A DNA stretch of 64,000 bases from Sclerodactyla briareus (GCA_026419785.1 JAODTK010005922.1:186001-250000), one strand, 5' to 3'; shown: positions 50,615 to 62,125, numbered from the stretch's first letter. The notes: generated from the sequence alone by a model not told the origin. A program made the numbers and translations.

Positions 50615-51759
50615 CTGTAAGGCTTTCATGGGTGGTGAATAAACAGTAAACGGTATAGCTCCCACTATTTTTGTCAAGGATCCGCTCAGCAACCTGCCCT
50701 GGCATAAAAATCAGCCAGATAGGGTTAGAAGAGGGTTTTTGGACTTCTGGCTTTTTTTCAGACCTCCCTGATTCCGGGTAATTTTGGGTGGAAAGTGACT
50801 TTTTTTTTTTACGGTTCTGTTGTTTTCAGAAACTGCTCGGGATTATACCTCTGGTAGTTCTATTCAGTAGCAAAATATTAGAGGTAATGTCCCAGAGAAA
50901 TATGATGGGAACTATGAGGGTTCCTTTATGGCTCCTCTGGAAGGATCCAAAGACTTGTCTCACACTAGAAGTGTCCTTGACCTGGCCTTTGCTTTGAACC
51001 CTCGCAAAAAATGAACAATGAAATACCCCCCTTCCATAAAAAAAAACTTGCACGCAATTAGAGCTTATACTTCCTCTTTCAATACAACAATTTTGTCTAT
51101 GGGGTGCTACCTTTGGAGAAATTACTTTCCTGAAGGTAAAGAAGGAAAAAAGTGAACCTTCTTAGTTCACTCCCATTTGATAGGGTCCTAGCTGTATAGA
51201 ATGATAATCTTAATCGGTGGGAATAAGAAGCGGTTTTGTTCAGTTGTCGTCCCGAAGTGATATTTTGTCCGAGACTGCCATTTACACTATCTTAGAGCCA
51301 GGCGGTGGTCATTTCGTCCTCCCCCCCCCCCCCCCCCAATATTTGAGCCCGACTGATATTCCGCGACCCTGTATCTGAAAGTAACATGCTTGAACCAATG
51401 CATTATGATCTGAGTGATCAAGTTGATGAATCCTGCTGGCTCCATTTTAGAAATTTTTTCGCAGCGCGGGTGTTTGCATGTAGCTGTAGGGTCAGACATA
51501 TCTGTCCTTGTGCAGACTATGATGTTCCTTTAACTCAAAAATCCTGGAAATTTCCTCAGGGTTGTTCTTATTATCAATGAAAGAGGGTCTCTTTATCCCT
51601 ATCGTGTTGCATGAGACTGGCTTTACCCGCTTGGCTGTGCTCCTTACTGGCGTGTCGATGACCAGTTATTAAATAAACAACGAATTTCATCTACAATCGC
51701 TATCTTGAGGTGAAGAGAGTGGGGAGCGGGGGTCGGTCTAATTCCGGGTAACCTTTAAT
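50615..51759. other. No gene seen; 17-C tract
   Basis: The longest homopolymer of the window, 17 C, is at 51,321-51,337. The overlapping frames at 50788-50997 (plus) and 50826-51053 (minus) are unrecognised. Confidence 0.4.
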
Positions 51760-52540
51760 TTTTTTTCATGAGGGCGACCACTTGTTGAAAGTTGGGTGCA
51801 CGGCGCATCTACTATCACTATGAGGGCACATGGTGTGGCATCGAGAATGCGGCCAGGAAAAGCTACAAATTGCGTTGTTCGAAAAAAGACATGATGCAAA
51901 ATCAAAGTGGAGAAAAGGCTAAGTCACAAATATTGCCTATTTTCGATGGAATTTCTAAAGTGTAAACTTTGGTGTTTTTTGAGGGGAATGAAGTTGAGGC
52001 GACGGGGGTAATCTACCACCTGGCGGACCGTGAATATGCAATAAATTTCGTGGGTGCGACCACTTGTTGAAAGTTGGGTGCGTGCACGGTGCACATACTA
52101 AGGGGGGGGGGGGGTACCCGTGCGAAATGGAAACCCCTAAATAGCCTTCGAAGTTCTCCATGGACGCCACCAATTCGTGCAAAACATTATTAAAAATTTC
52201 AGGTGAAGATAATTCATATCCAAAGATCGCCTGCCTTTTCGATGGGAAAGTGTAACATTTTCGCGAGCGCTTCGCGCTCAGTTGCGGTTTTACTTCTGTG
52301 TTATACTCTTTTGCCCACCTGTTCGGCCCAATTGGAGTGGTCCTCTCCGATTGCGCCTGTTTTTCCGCAAAGAGAGGCCGTGATTTGTGAGTGAAAAACT
52401 CAGGCCTATATAGGTGATAGGCCAGAGAAGGGGTCATTACAATGTCCTTGTCGTTGGGTCAAAAATTGGATCCTGAAAAATTTCGGCAGCTTCGCGCGAA
52501 CGTAGTGGTTGCAGCGATTGTACCACGGGGGGAGGGGGGC
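51760..52540. repeat. Repeat with an exact 26-bp motif recurring after 282 bp
   Basis: A 26-base motif starting GCGACCACTTGTTGAAAG is identical at 51,774-51,799 and 52,056-52,081. In both places a GCACGG.GCA.CTACTA word follows. Between and after them are GC-rich imperfect palindromes (GAGCGCTTCGCGCTC at about 52,264) and a 13-G run (52,102-52,114). The 160-codon minus frame at 51955-52437 runs through these repeats and is Pro/His-rich. I do not call it a gene. Confidence 0.5.
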
Positions 52541-52720
52541 AGAATCCCTCATGACCCCAGTGATCAATAAAAATCTCAACTAAAAAACTGATTTTTTTTC
52601 CGGTCAGTAGAGGGTTGTGCAGTGTTATGTAGCATATTTGCAGCAGCATGGTCTAGGGCCCATAAATTGGACTTATTTGCCAATATGGACGGGTCGGCAT
52701 TTATTTGAGGGCGACACTCC
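52541..52720 (+). mobile_element. Dispersed repeat (SINE-like), copy 2
   Basis: Relative of 43,660-43,805 as described there. The B-box-like head is absent here and replaced by the preceding GC-rich repeat. Confidence 0.45.
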
Positions 52721-53029
52721 TCTTGTACGCGCCTAAGCGGTTGTGCCATTGACCACCTCCATTGCTCCTTTCCGACCGTAAACTCAATCGCATGTATTGA
52801 GGATGTCGCAGCACCCAACGTAAAAAAAAATATCCAATTTGAGGAATGATTGTTTCCAGTAGGGCATGGGAGTGCCCGTTCCTGCAATCTAGGGGTCTGT
52901 TAAACGAAAAATGTTCTTGTACGCTACGATCCAACCTGCCGCCCTTGCTTGTAGCACCCAGGGGCCACCTGATCAATATTTACTGGATTAACTTAGTATG
53001 TAGTAGGTGCATTCTGCAATTCTCCCACA
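52721..53029. other. No gene seen
   Basis: Short frames only. Confidence 0.4.
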
Positions 53030-53770
53030 GTATATGGTTCATAGAGCCTCCTTTAGGGTCCTTGCCTTGTGAAAATAAACAACTGAAGCTCATTGTTATA
53101 AATTTTGATACGAAAAAATGACATGACTTAAGTACAGAAATGTCACAGAGTAATTACAAAAAGATACCGGACACCGCGAGAGCCCTTGTCTGGGTCAAGG
53201 GGTGGAACCCGGGGACGAGCCATTTCGAGCATTTTAGTGGAGCCATACCAAAAACATATAATTATGATCGTTCGTTTTTTTGAGGCAAGTATCAAATTTT
53301 TCAATGAAACTGAGGCTGATTGATAGTATTCAGGTAATACTGATCATCCATAACTGATATAGAAGGAGCTGGTCAAGGATACAGGGAGCCCAGTTGGAAC
53401 CACTATAACCCAAAAAAGAGAAAACAGAACATGGAGATCTCGCTGACAATTCCTAAAAAAAACAAATCGAGACTGTTCTTGAATGGCATTAACACTCACA
53501 GACAAACGACATCTCCAGGGAGGCTGTTGCACTCATTAATTACTCTTTGGGAGGAAAATCCCCCAGTTGTGGAAACACTGGAAAATTCAAAGGAGTAGTC
53601 GAAGTGAAGGTAATGGAAACCATGAACAATTTTGGAAACCTGAATCAAATCACATCGAATTCGCCTTAGCTCCAGTGAAGTCAACTGAGACGCTTCATCT
53701 TTCCTCATGTGGCAAATTCCGCAGTTCTAATTATTCTGGTGGCCCCCCTTTGACTTCTTCACCTATCTTT
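53030..53770 (-). mobile_element. LINE 3' end (CR1-like), copy A
   Basis: On the minus strand the protein part shows the conserved LINE C-terminus. SLELRRIRCDLIQVSKIVHG and FSSQRVINECNSLPGDVV come first (53,496-53,708). After a frame change there is a SVNAIQEQSRFVFFRN block, the equivalent of the usual SVNxFKxxLDxFF end. A ~400-base 3' UTR follows to about 53,030, including a GGACCCTAAAGGAGGCTC phrase. No RT domain is present, so the copy is strongly 5'-truncated. A relative lies at 54,717-55,190 in the same orientation. Confidence 0.85.
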
Positions 53771-54716
53771 TGAACAAGGTTTCATTACTCAGGGTAAATG
53801 AAATAGAACTCTCATTTATATAAAGGTGTTTATTTTTAACGCCAATTATTAATAAAATTAAAAATACCATCACAACGTGAAGTAGAGGTAGGGTAAACCT
53901 AAAAAGTATATATAAAGATTTGAAGTTTATTCGTCTTCTATATTTGACAGTAAATTGTAACCATTGCCAATAACAACTGCGTTGTTAATGCACCCCGGTA
54001 AAATGAAACGGTCAAGGTTAAATTCACGTTCAGCATAATGTAATGAAACAGAGGAATTGAATCCCAATACTTGCGGGCTAGTTTTTGTTTTTTTTTTCAC
54101 TGCTACTCAGCGGTTGTAGTCCTTCCAATTTAGTGCCATATGGACCTGCTTCCCCCAACCCTAGGGGCTTTTGGACAGCATATACCAACGACGGAATCCT
54201 TAATGGCGTTTACGGAGCATGCCAATACCTTCTCAGGTCATCCTAGTTGGTGTGACTGAGAGGATGGCCTGGCTGAGTAATGAGGTAGACCTGTCTCACT
54301 TGCGTTTCCCCAGCTCGCCGCTTGGCCTTGGTGCGTCGCTGTTCTTGGGAAGAGCCTGTGTCTTCTATGATGACTTCTATAACCACATTGCTCGAAGAGT
54401 CTCCGTATATACTTAATTTCGTGCGTGAATACATGTGAATCGACTGTCTGGAATACCGCACGTATGTGGGCGATTGCTGGACCCCCCCCCACCCAAAGTT
54501 GCCTTCATGTCCAATGGCCATCCAATGTTCTTAGGTTCTCGTATGCTCAGACATCAATAAGCCAGATTGGATAGTTACCATTATATCCCGAGTTGCCATG
54601 GACACCATGTGTGTGGAATGTAGCTTGTAAACTCAAACAAACAATAGGCTATTGGCTTGTGAATGTGGTACGGAGAGTGATATGATACGTAAGAATACTT
54701 CCGACCCATACACAAA
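53771..54716. other. Spacer between the two LINE 3' ends; candidate minus-strand exon
   Basis: A minus-strand frame at 54,243-54,521 includes NVVIEVIIEDTGSSQEQRRTK, a change from acidic to basic residues that looks protein-like, followed by a GTGAGA donor-like site. No family is recognised. A 9-C run lies at 54,482-54,490. Confidence 0.25.
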
Positions 54717-55190
54717 GGGAGATAACGGCACCGCGAGGATATCTGTTGAAGTGAAGGGGGTTTAAAACCGGGGCCGTGCCATTTCGAGGAATATAGGGGA
54801 GCTATACAAACCATATTTCCCATTACTGATCGTTCCTTTTTTGAGCAAGTTTCAATTTTTCATGCCAACGCCATCTCCAGGGAGGCTGTTGCACTCATTA
54901 ATTACGCTTTGGGGAGGAAAACTAACTTAGATATCAAACTTGCAACGTTTGCCACGAAACTTGATGCAATGACTCCTATTATGGTAATACATAGAAAAAT
55001 CAAAGTCGTCAAAGTTAAGGTTCTCGAACCATAGCAATTTTGGAAACCTGAATCAAATCACATCGAATTCGTCTACAAGGCTCCAATGAAGTCAAACTAG
55101 ACGATTCAATCTTACAGACCTAATTATTCTCGTAGCCTTTGAACTTTCTCCTTGACACTTATCTTCCGAGAGATGGGATTCCAAACCGTC
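54717..55190 (-). mobile_element. LINE 3' end (CR1-like), copy B
   Basis: Long stretches match copy A: a CACCGCGAG block, CCATTTCGAG, a GATCGTTC.TTTTTTGAG block, a CTCCAGGGAGGCTG block at about 54,870-54,925, and TTTTGGAAACCTGAATCAAA with its continuation at about 55,035-55,070. It encodes the same SVINECNSLPGD C-terminal phrase. Internal sequence is rearranged relative to copy A. Confidence 0.8.
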
Positions 55191-56199
55191 ACGACATTTC
55201 CAGGTCCTTACAACTGATAAAAAGCATAACAAACAAATCTATGAAGGAACTAAGTACGTGTAATTAGCCGAGATGCAATTAACCTTCCTAGCAATTTCCG
55301 CAAACTGCTCGGGAGGTTTCAACGTAGAAAATCAAAAATCACACCAAGACCTCTGAAATAAACAGCATCATGAATACCTTGACCATCCAAGTGAAGGAAT
55401 CATGCCCCTTGTGGATACCGTTATGCATCACCTCCATTTATCGGCGAGTAAAAAAAAAATTTGCCAGTCGGAAGAAGATCACTTGAAAATTTGGTTAAAT
55501 CCCTCTGAACAATGGCAACACTCGTTATCGAAATCACTTCACGATGATATATGGTTCGTCCGCAAATTGTCCAGCACTGGAATGCACAGGATATCACGCT
55601 CATTATTATAGGTTCAGAAGAGGTAGAGGGCTTTCACACGGAAGATCTGTCATCACCTTTGTTTGGCTAGGACCCCCATGTGGATCCAAGTGTGTTTCCA
55701 CTGTTCACTGCTACGGGCCTTAGGAGTTGGCGCTGGATACCCGACGAAGTGTTGTTGGGTTACATATAGGAAATACAGGGCCTAGGAAGAGTTAGTGGGG
55801 ATACTTGTGTCGGGCAAGTTATAGCAAAGATTAGGCTAATGTGGTAGACATGTTCCAATCATTCCAAGGTATGACAGATGTCCAGAAAGGTCAATTCATG
55901 TGAACAACAATTAAATGTGGATGGTGAAAGAACATGCAGGTGTCTTCGCACAGCAATTTGACGTTCGCAGCTATCCAGGCGTTTCGAACTTGCGATCTTT
56001 CTATGTTACAGAATTATATCCCCGCAAACAATGTTATAAGTGTTCGGGGAGGATATTATGGTTTTGGCCGTGTGCCCGGCGTCTCCGCCGCCGCAGCTAG
56101 CCGCCGCCGCCGCCGGCAATTAGGAGTTAGCGCTATCATTCTTTAACAGTTTATCCGATTGACCCAAAACGTGGTTAAACCATTGCGTATGAGAAAAAT
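55191..56199. other. No gene seen
   Basis: A (CCG)n-rich patch lies at 56,080-56,118, which creates Arg/Ala-rich chance frames. Otherwise unrecognised. Confidence 0.4.
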
Positions 56200-58565
56200 A
56201 TCGGGATAAGTTCGAAAATGGGCTATATCGTATATTTGTTTGCCCTCTATTTGCAGTTTTTCGCAAAATTTTCAAGTTCGGCGATGTTACACGAAACGTG
56301 GTGGTGTGTGGGTAGTTGTGGAGCGAAAAAATGCGCAATATCAAGGTCATCTGAGGGCAAGTTTGCATTTCTTTGGCCAGTAGCCTCATTAGCATAATGT
56401 AAGTGATATCAAACCCCATTGGATTTTCATGAAACTTGGGACTAGGGCCAAACTATCAGTGCCGATGAATTTCCCTAATGTGGCCGAGGTCACGCGAGGT
56501 CATCTTGCATGACTAATTGCATAATAGTGGCCCAATTGGCCTAATTCGGAACTTTATAAACTTTGTTGGATTTCTCACGAAACTTGGGGAGTAGGGACCT
56601 TCAACAGTCCAGATAAATTTATTCAATTGCGTTGAAATCATGAAGGTCATTTATGTGGGTTTAATTTACATATTCGTTAGCATAATTAGAATAATTAATG
56701 CAATATTTCTCAACTTTTAGGGATTTGACGATATCTTTGTGAATAGGACCCTACTACAGTCTTGATGAATTATCATAGACAGCAAGATCACTGAGGGTAA
56801 ATTGGTGGGACTAATTTGAATAGTAGTTGTCCTGATCAGTGCAAAATGATGAGGGTAATACTTTTTTCGCAATAACATTGGGACATGTTCATTGGAATGC
56901 AGATGATTTTTTTAGGACGGGGAGTGCATCACATGGAGTGAACAATTTCGATAAAAACCGCCATGCATTTGGAAGGTCATTTAGAAGGTCACGTTAGGGG
57001 TCAGAACATGATTAGTACTTTTCGGCAAAAGCACTGGGCTGTGTTAACTCAGAATGCAAAAATGCTCCGAGGAGGTGGATATATCACATGGAGAGTAACA
57101 TATTTTCATAAAAAAACTGTCATGTCAGTAAAGGTCATACGGGGTAATTAGGGGTTCAAAAACAGTTTTTTTGGCTATAATCGAGCATTGAAATATGCGG
57201 AGGCTGGATGGTTCACATTGTGAGAGAATGTTGACCTGCATGTGTGTGGTGACCTCGACCTGAATTGACCTCGGTTCGGGTTTTGGTGGGATGTGGTAAA
57301 GGTCGAATCTGAATAAATGTGCTTATTAAGGGAGTTACGGCAAAAAGATAGAAACTGGTTGATTTTTGGATATGTGATAGAGCTTTGTGTTGCTTTATGG
57401 AGGGAAAAAACAACTCCCGCTTCGATCGGACTACACTTTGTAGGTACAAGGGTCAAAGTTCAATTTTATACCTTTTCCCAATATCATTGGACAGGTTCAT
57501 TGGAGCAATATGCTTCTAGAGTGGATGCATCACATGGAGTGTAACAATTTTATAAAAACGCCATGTATTGAAGGTCATTAAAGGTCACTAGGGGTCAAAA
57601 ATGATTTAGTACTTTTCGGCAAAAGCACTGGGTGTGTGTCAATCAGAATGCAAAAATGCTCCTGGGAGGGAATGTATCACATGGCGAGTAACAATTCTCA
57701 TAAAAACTGTAATATCATTAAAGGTAATTAAAGTTAACTTAGGGGTCAAAACTTTTTTTGTTGTGCTATAATCGGAAATTGAATCTGCGAAGGCTGGATG
57801 GTCACCATGTGATATAATTGTGACCGCATGTGTGTGACCCTGACCTGATTGATCTCTGTAGGGGTGTCATGTGGTTAAGGTCGAATCTTGATAAATGTGC
57901 TTATTTAAGGAGTTAACTAACGGGACTACGGACGCGGACGACGGTAAGACGGGCCACAAAGAATAGAAAAAGAAAAACTGGTTTTTTTTGGATAGTTGAT
58001 AGAGCTTTGTGTGCTTTATTGAGGGAACCAACTCCCGCTTCGGAAATCGCCACTTAAACTGTACTTTGTGGGTAGTTACAAGGGTCAAAGGTCCATTGTT
58101 TAAAATACCTTTTTTTTTCCTCGCAATAACATTGGGCATATTCATTGGAATGCCAATATGCTTCTAGGCGTGGATGCATCACATGGAGTGAACATTTTCA
58201 TAAAAAAACCCCCGCCATGTCATTGAAGGTCATTAAAGGTCACTTAGGGGTCAAAAACTGATTTTAGTACTTTTTCGCAATAAAGCACTGGGTGTGTTCA
58301 TCAGAAGGCAAATGCTCCTGGGAGTGGAGTTCACATGGAGATACATTTCTCATAATATCTGTCATATCATTAAAGGTTCATTCGAGGTCCTTAGGGGTCA
58401 AAAACTTTTTTTTTGTTTGCTATATCGGAAAATTAATTCTGCGAAGGCTGGATGGTTCACCCTTGTGATAATAATTGTGTGACCTGCATGTGGTGTGACC
58501 TCTGACTGATTGATCTCTGTCGGGTGGTCATGGTTAAAGGTCCGAATCTTGAATCATTGCTTATT
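56200..58565. repeat. Higher-order tandem array rich in AGGTCA
   Basis: The left part (about 56,270-56,860) has four degenerate units of roughly 140-150 bp, anchored by GAAACTTGGG-like words at 56,292, 56,431 and 56,579, and a weaker one near 56,741. The right part has larger units starting near 56,861, 57,471 and 58,107, of about 610 and 636 bp, with a third cut off at about 58,565. Each large unit shows, in order, an ACATTGG..GTTCATTGGA start, GCATCACATGGAGT, an AGGTCA cluster, a GCACTGGG block, a second weaker AGGTCA cluster about 145-154 bp later, GAAGGCTGGATGG, TGACCT words, and an ACTTTGTGGGTA..AAGGGTCAAAG end. No coding function is apparent. Confidence 0.88.
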
Positions 58566-59589
58566 TAAGCTCGCCCTTGTCCGGGGCTGTAGGGGGCCTC
58601 ATACAATTAACAAGTGCCTATGGAATGACCCTTTACCTGTACACGTTGTCGCTTCCAAGTCTATAAATGTCCTTTTTTTTGTTCCACGAATATTTTCCGG
58701 TTTCATGTTCACCATTTTCTTGAAAAGAGATGCGGGGATATAACGTCCTGGCGGTTTACCCGCCCGACATGTTCTAGTTACATCGTTATGTTGCGATTAT
58801 TCATTCGAACATTGAAGTTAAGCCCTTGTTACTCCTATATATCTTACAACTGTTATTTTCTTTTGTTTCATCTATCTGGAATGTACGGAAAACATTTGGC
58901 CGACCTTGGCTTATGGTCTGACAGTGGTACGCGACATGTTTGTCTAAGTTCCTTATAGGTGGTCGTACTCTCCATACTGCTTACTCCGAGTGTTGATGTG
59001 TTAAGCACCCACTCTCTCCCAATGGACACATGCGCTGTGTGCTTGTTTTTCATTCTGTACAACTATGGAGTCTAGTTTCACTCAAAAGGCAGCCCACTCC
59101 AATTTGAGTGAGAGACTTTTATAAGACACCTTGACAAATGATCCTGGGAACCAGGACAATAGACCTAGTAACATTTCTCCAATTATTCCAGCAGATTGGT
59201 CAAGCATGAACGATTTTATCTGGAGCCATGCTGGGACTCCTGGATCAGATTATACTCGTTGGAGAAGTTCACCATTATCCCTAAGAATTCCTTGCATACA
59301 TCACTGGTAAGATCATTTTAATGGCAAGAATGAGATCGATTACAGATTATCGACTTCTTTTTTTTTAAATAGGGAAACATTTTGCCTTTCTCCAATTCTC
59401 AGGAAAACACTGTTTGTCTGATTTGTTTTTAAATAAGACCAATGGAACTACAATTAGTCAGCAACGACTTTAGAAGAACACAGTAACTCCGTCTGGACCA
59501 GGAGCTTCTCTATTGTTGAGATTCTGGGTTTCTTCCTTAGCCAAATCAGAGTACACACAACTCAAGTTATTCCAATTTTAAAACTACTA
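58566..59589. other. No gene seen
   Basis: Unrecognised short frames only. Confidence 0.4.
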
Positions 59590-59760
59590 TATATGTTAGA
59601 GCCCGAGACATATCCTCACTGTCGCTTATCGTGCGCTAGTCCCTGGATCTAGCAATAGACCAATGCCGTTTAGTGAAACGCACGAGGATTGTCCTTACTA
59701 TTAATGACAATCCTCCGCCCAAAATCTAGTTAGCACCAGAAACTAACAGCTTGACTATTT
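59590..59760. repeat. Hairpin; possible DIRS terminal repeat remnant
   Basis: AGGATTGTC (59,685-59,693) and its exact complement GACAATCCT (59,706-59,714) form a 9-bp stem, about 0.8-1 kb before the first DIRS protein sequence. DIRS elements carry inverted terminal repeats. Linking this hairpin to the element is inference only. Confidence 0.25.
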
Positions 59761-60499
59761 TTTTTGTTGCGCTTTGAACTGCTCCGGATGTGACTGTAAG
59801 TCAGAATAACGATGAAAAAAATCCGAACTACCCAAATTTCCCCCCCCCCCCCGTAACACCAACATTCCTCAAATGGAAATGTATTTCCCTTGTACCTCAG
59901 CCTGGCTCAGACCCCATCCTTGGGTAACACTCCTACCGCGAACAGGCTGTGCTAGCGCAAACGCCTCATTCTCACTGGCACATTTCATTTTCGGCAACAG
60001 AACATATATTGGTACGGTATTCGGAATATACCGTAACTTCACACGTCACTACACTCAATGCGGAGATACACCACAGTACTTGCCTCATTGTACCACTAGA
60101 CTTCTTGGGGAGCAGGTCGTTCTGACTCTGTTCTGAGAATTGCTCTTTGGCGTGGCCTTGAACTAGCTTAACATAGTTGTCCGCCGTTTTGTCTTGCGTT
60201 CCGTGTGAAGTCATCGCCTGGCTTTCGACTTTTCCGAAGAGACTGCGTCGTTGGATCCTTCGTTTCGGCCTATCCCCAGTGGGGACTGTCGTCTCGGGGA
60301 ATTGTATAGCTAATATGCTACATAGTTTCACTTGCGGGTTCGGTTGACTAACCTAACTTTCTTGATTTGAACGTACTCAGGCTACTTAACTTCTGCATGG
60401 CCTGGCTGGCCCTAGTCCTTACATATGAAAACCAATTGTAGCACTATTTATTGATTGCTATATAATTGCAAGGGCGCAGGTATTCCTATGGTGACAATC
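59761..60499. other. Possible DIRS leader; no gene called
   Basis: A 119-codon minus frame (59972-60331) and an 87-codon plus frame (59873-60136) are unrecognised. A 13-C run lies at 59,840-59,852. The region directly precedes the DIRS gag-like frame and may belong to the element. Confidence 0.3.
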
Positions 60500-62125
60500 A
60501 TTAATTCCAAATTGCAATGAGATCTCCCGTCACATATTCTTAGCGTGATTGCATTTGTCCTTTTATTGTACGCCGTTAGGGACCGCGGCTCCTTAACTTG
60601 CCTTAAAGCGTACGCAGAGTACTCCTCCGTCTGCCCCACCAGATTTCCAGTCACTATGGCATTGACAGCCAGGACCCTTGATATCAGACCTATCAGAACC
60701 TGGAGTCAGTCAGACCAAATGAATGGCCTTTTCTGGGAATGTAGCTGCTGGTCCTCAAAATGTGAACCAGCAATTTTCACAACTGAAAGCGAAAGTGTGG
60801 CACTCTAATCCGATTAGTAAAGACTGATGGGCAGCTTCTGAGAAGCAAGGTTTGGGGCAGTCCTAGCGGTTCACAGAGTTCGGATTTCGCTTTGACCTTT
60901 TCGAGGAGGTGACTCCAATAACACTGAAAACTCTCCTGGTCAAATTGCCCAACCCCCCTGCAGCTCGAGTCTGAGCATGGCGCATTGGTGACTATTGTTG
61001 GATGACTTGGATATGGTCTCGCATTCGGGCATGAAAGTAGAATTTAGCTTAGCTAAGCTAGTCTCCAGCTTGTGCAAGAGATCGTCCACCCAATCCAAGC
61101 CAATGAAATCCTTGCTCATCTATCAAGCCAGAACATCTAGATTACTTGCAACCACCAGGGTACAACAACCCTATTTTTTTTATCACCTCCTCAAAAGGTG
61201 TCGGAATCGTGATAGCCGCCTCCAAAAAGGATTCAGGGGTATAAAACCGTTACACCATGGCAGCCCTGGTGAGGTTGTTTAAAGATGTTCTTGCTTCCGA
61301 AGCACTGGACAAAGACACCATTATCATGGTCTCACTGATGCGCGTGCCCTGTTGGGCACCGAGAATGCAGCCTTAGTTACTCCGCCGTGATACGATGCGT
61401 GCTGAACTAAGAGCGAATTCAAGAGTCTCTGTTTCAAAGTCCATCCCTAACCAGCCTACTTTTTGGAGACGACCTGGCGCAACAGGTGAAAGATATCTCA
61501 GAGGCTTCAAAAGTTGGGAGAAGCTGACACCGTACTTTCGGGGTCAGCTACGGACTGGAAGCATGTCGGGAGGCTCGCGCTCGTTCCGGTCGTGGAGGTG
61601 GCTTCAACGACCAGGGGGGCTTTCAGAACAGAAATTCCCGTCGGCGGAATTACAGATATTAGGTTCAGGTAAGACTCCCTTCAGTTCGCCTCCTGGTGTT
61701 GCGCATTCTGTTTCTTGGCCGAATTTTTTATTTTCGCTGCAATTAGGAACGCTCAGCTTCAGATCCAGTGATATTGGGCTACGTTACAGGCTATGAGATT
61801 GAATTCTGACGTCATGTGCCCAGACAAACCAGCCTACCATTTTCCAGCGTTTCGGCTGTAGAAATCTTACAAAGGGATACTGAGATTGCAAATTGCGTAA
61901 AAGGGGTTTTACAACCAGCTGAAACAGTTTTAACAGTTTGTATCACCTGTTTTCCTCAAACCTAAAAATGATGGTTCCTTCAGAAAGATTCCGAATTTAC
62001 GCAGTCTCGACCTTAATGTTGATTATCATCATGTTAAGATGGACTCTTTGCAGTCTGCTCTCAGGCTTGTGACACCAATTGTTGTTACATGGCTACAGTG
62101 GATTTGCAAGATGCATACTATAAGG
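60500..62125 (+). mobile_element. DIRS-type retroelement, gag-like region and start of RT
   Basis: In shifting plus frames the gag-like protein shows PPSAPPDFQSL then AAGPQNVNQQFSQLK (about 60,620-60,780). The LLGTENAALV-type and MRAELR blocks lie at about 61,345-61,412. Then come SIPNQPTF/GDDLAQQVKDISEASKVG (about 61,440-61,515) and a Gly/Arg-rich tail, GGSRSFR..RGGFNDQGGFQNRN. The RT polyprotein starts with SDPVILGYVTGYEIEF (about 61,758-61,806), followed by KNDGSFRKIPNLRSL and DYHHVKMDSLQSALRLVTP. It reaches VDLQDAYYK at 62,099-62,124. These are hallmark DIRS phrases. The rest of the RT, RNase H, methyltransferase-like domain and tyrosine recombinase are absent, because a LINE begins at about 62,125. 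Several single-base frame breaks are present. Confidence 0.92.

Noticed and set aside
51955..52437. 160-codon minus-strand ORF as a gene
   Set aside because: It runs through a repeat region, is Pro/His-rich because of C-rich low complexity, and shows no domain.
56861..58565. CRISPR array or bacterial repeat
   Set aside because: Units are ~620 bp and diverged, with no short identical repeats and regular spacers.
59972..60331. 119-codon minus-strand ORF as a host gene
   Set aside because: No motif, and it lies next to a DIRS element that may own the sequence. Length is compatible with chance.
61395..61796. 133-codon ORF as a single intact protein
   Set aside because: The frame crosses DIRS gag and linker in the wrong phase. 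Family residues jump between frames, so the open frame is partly fortuitous.
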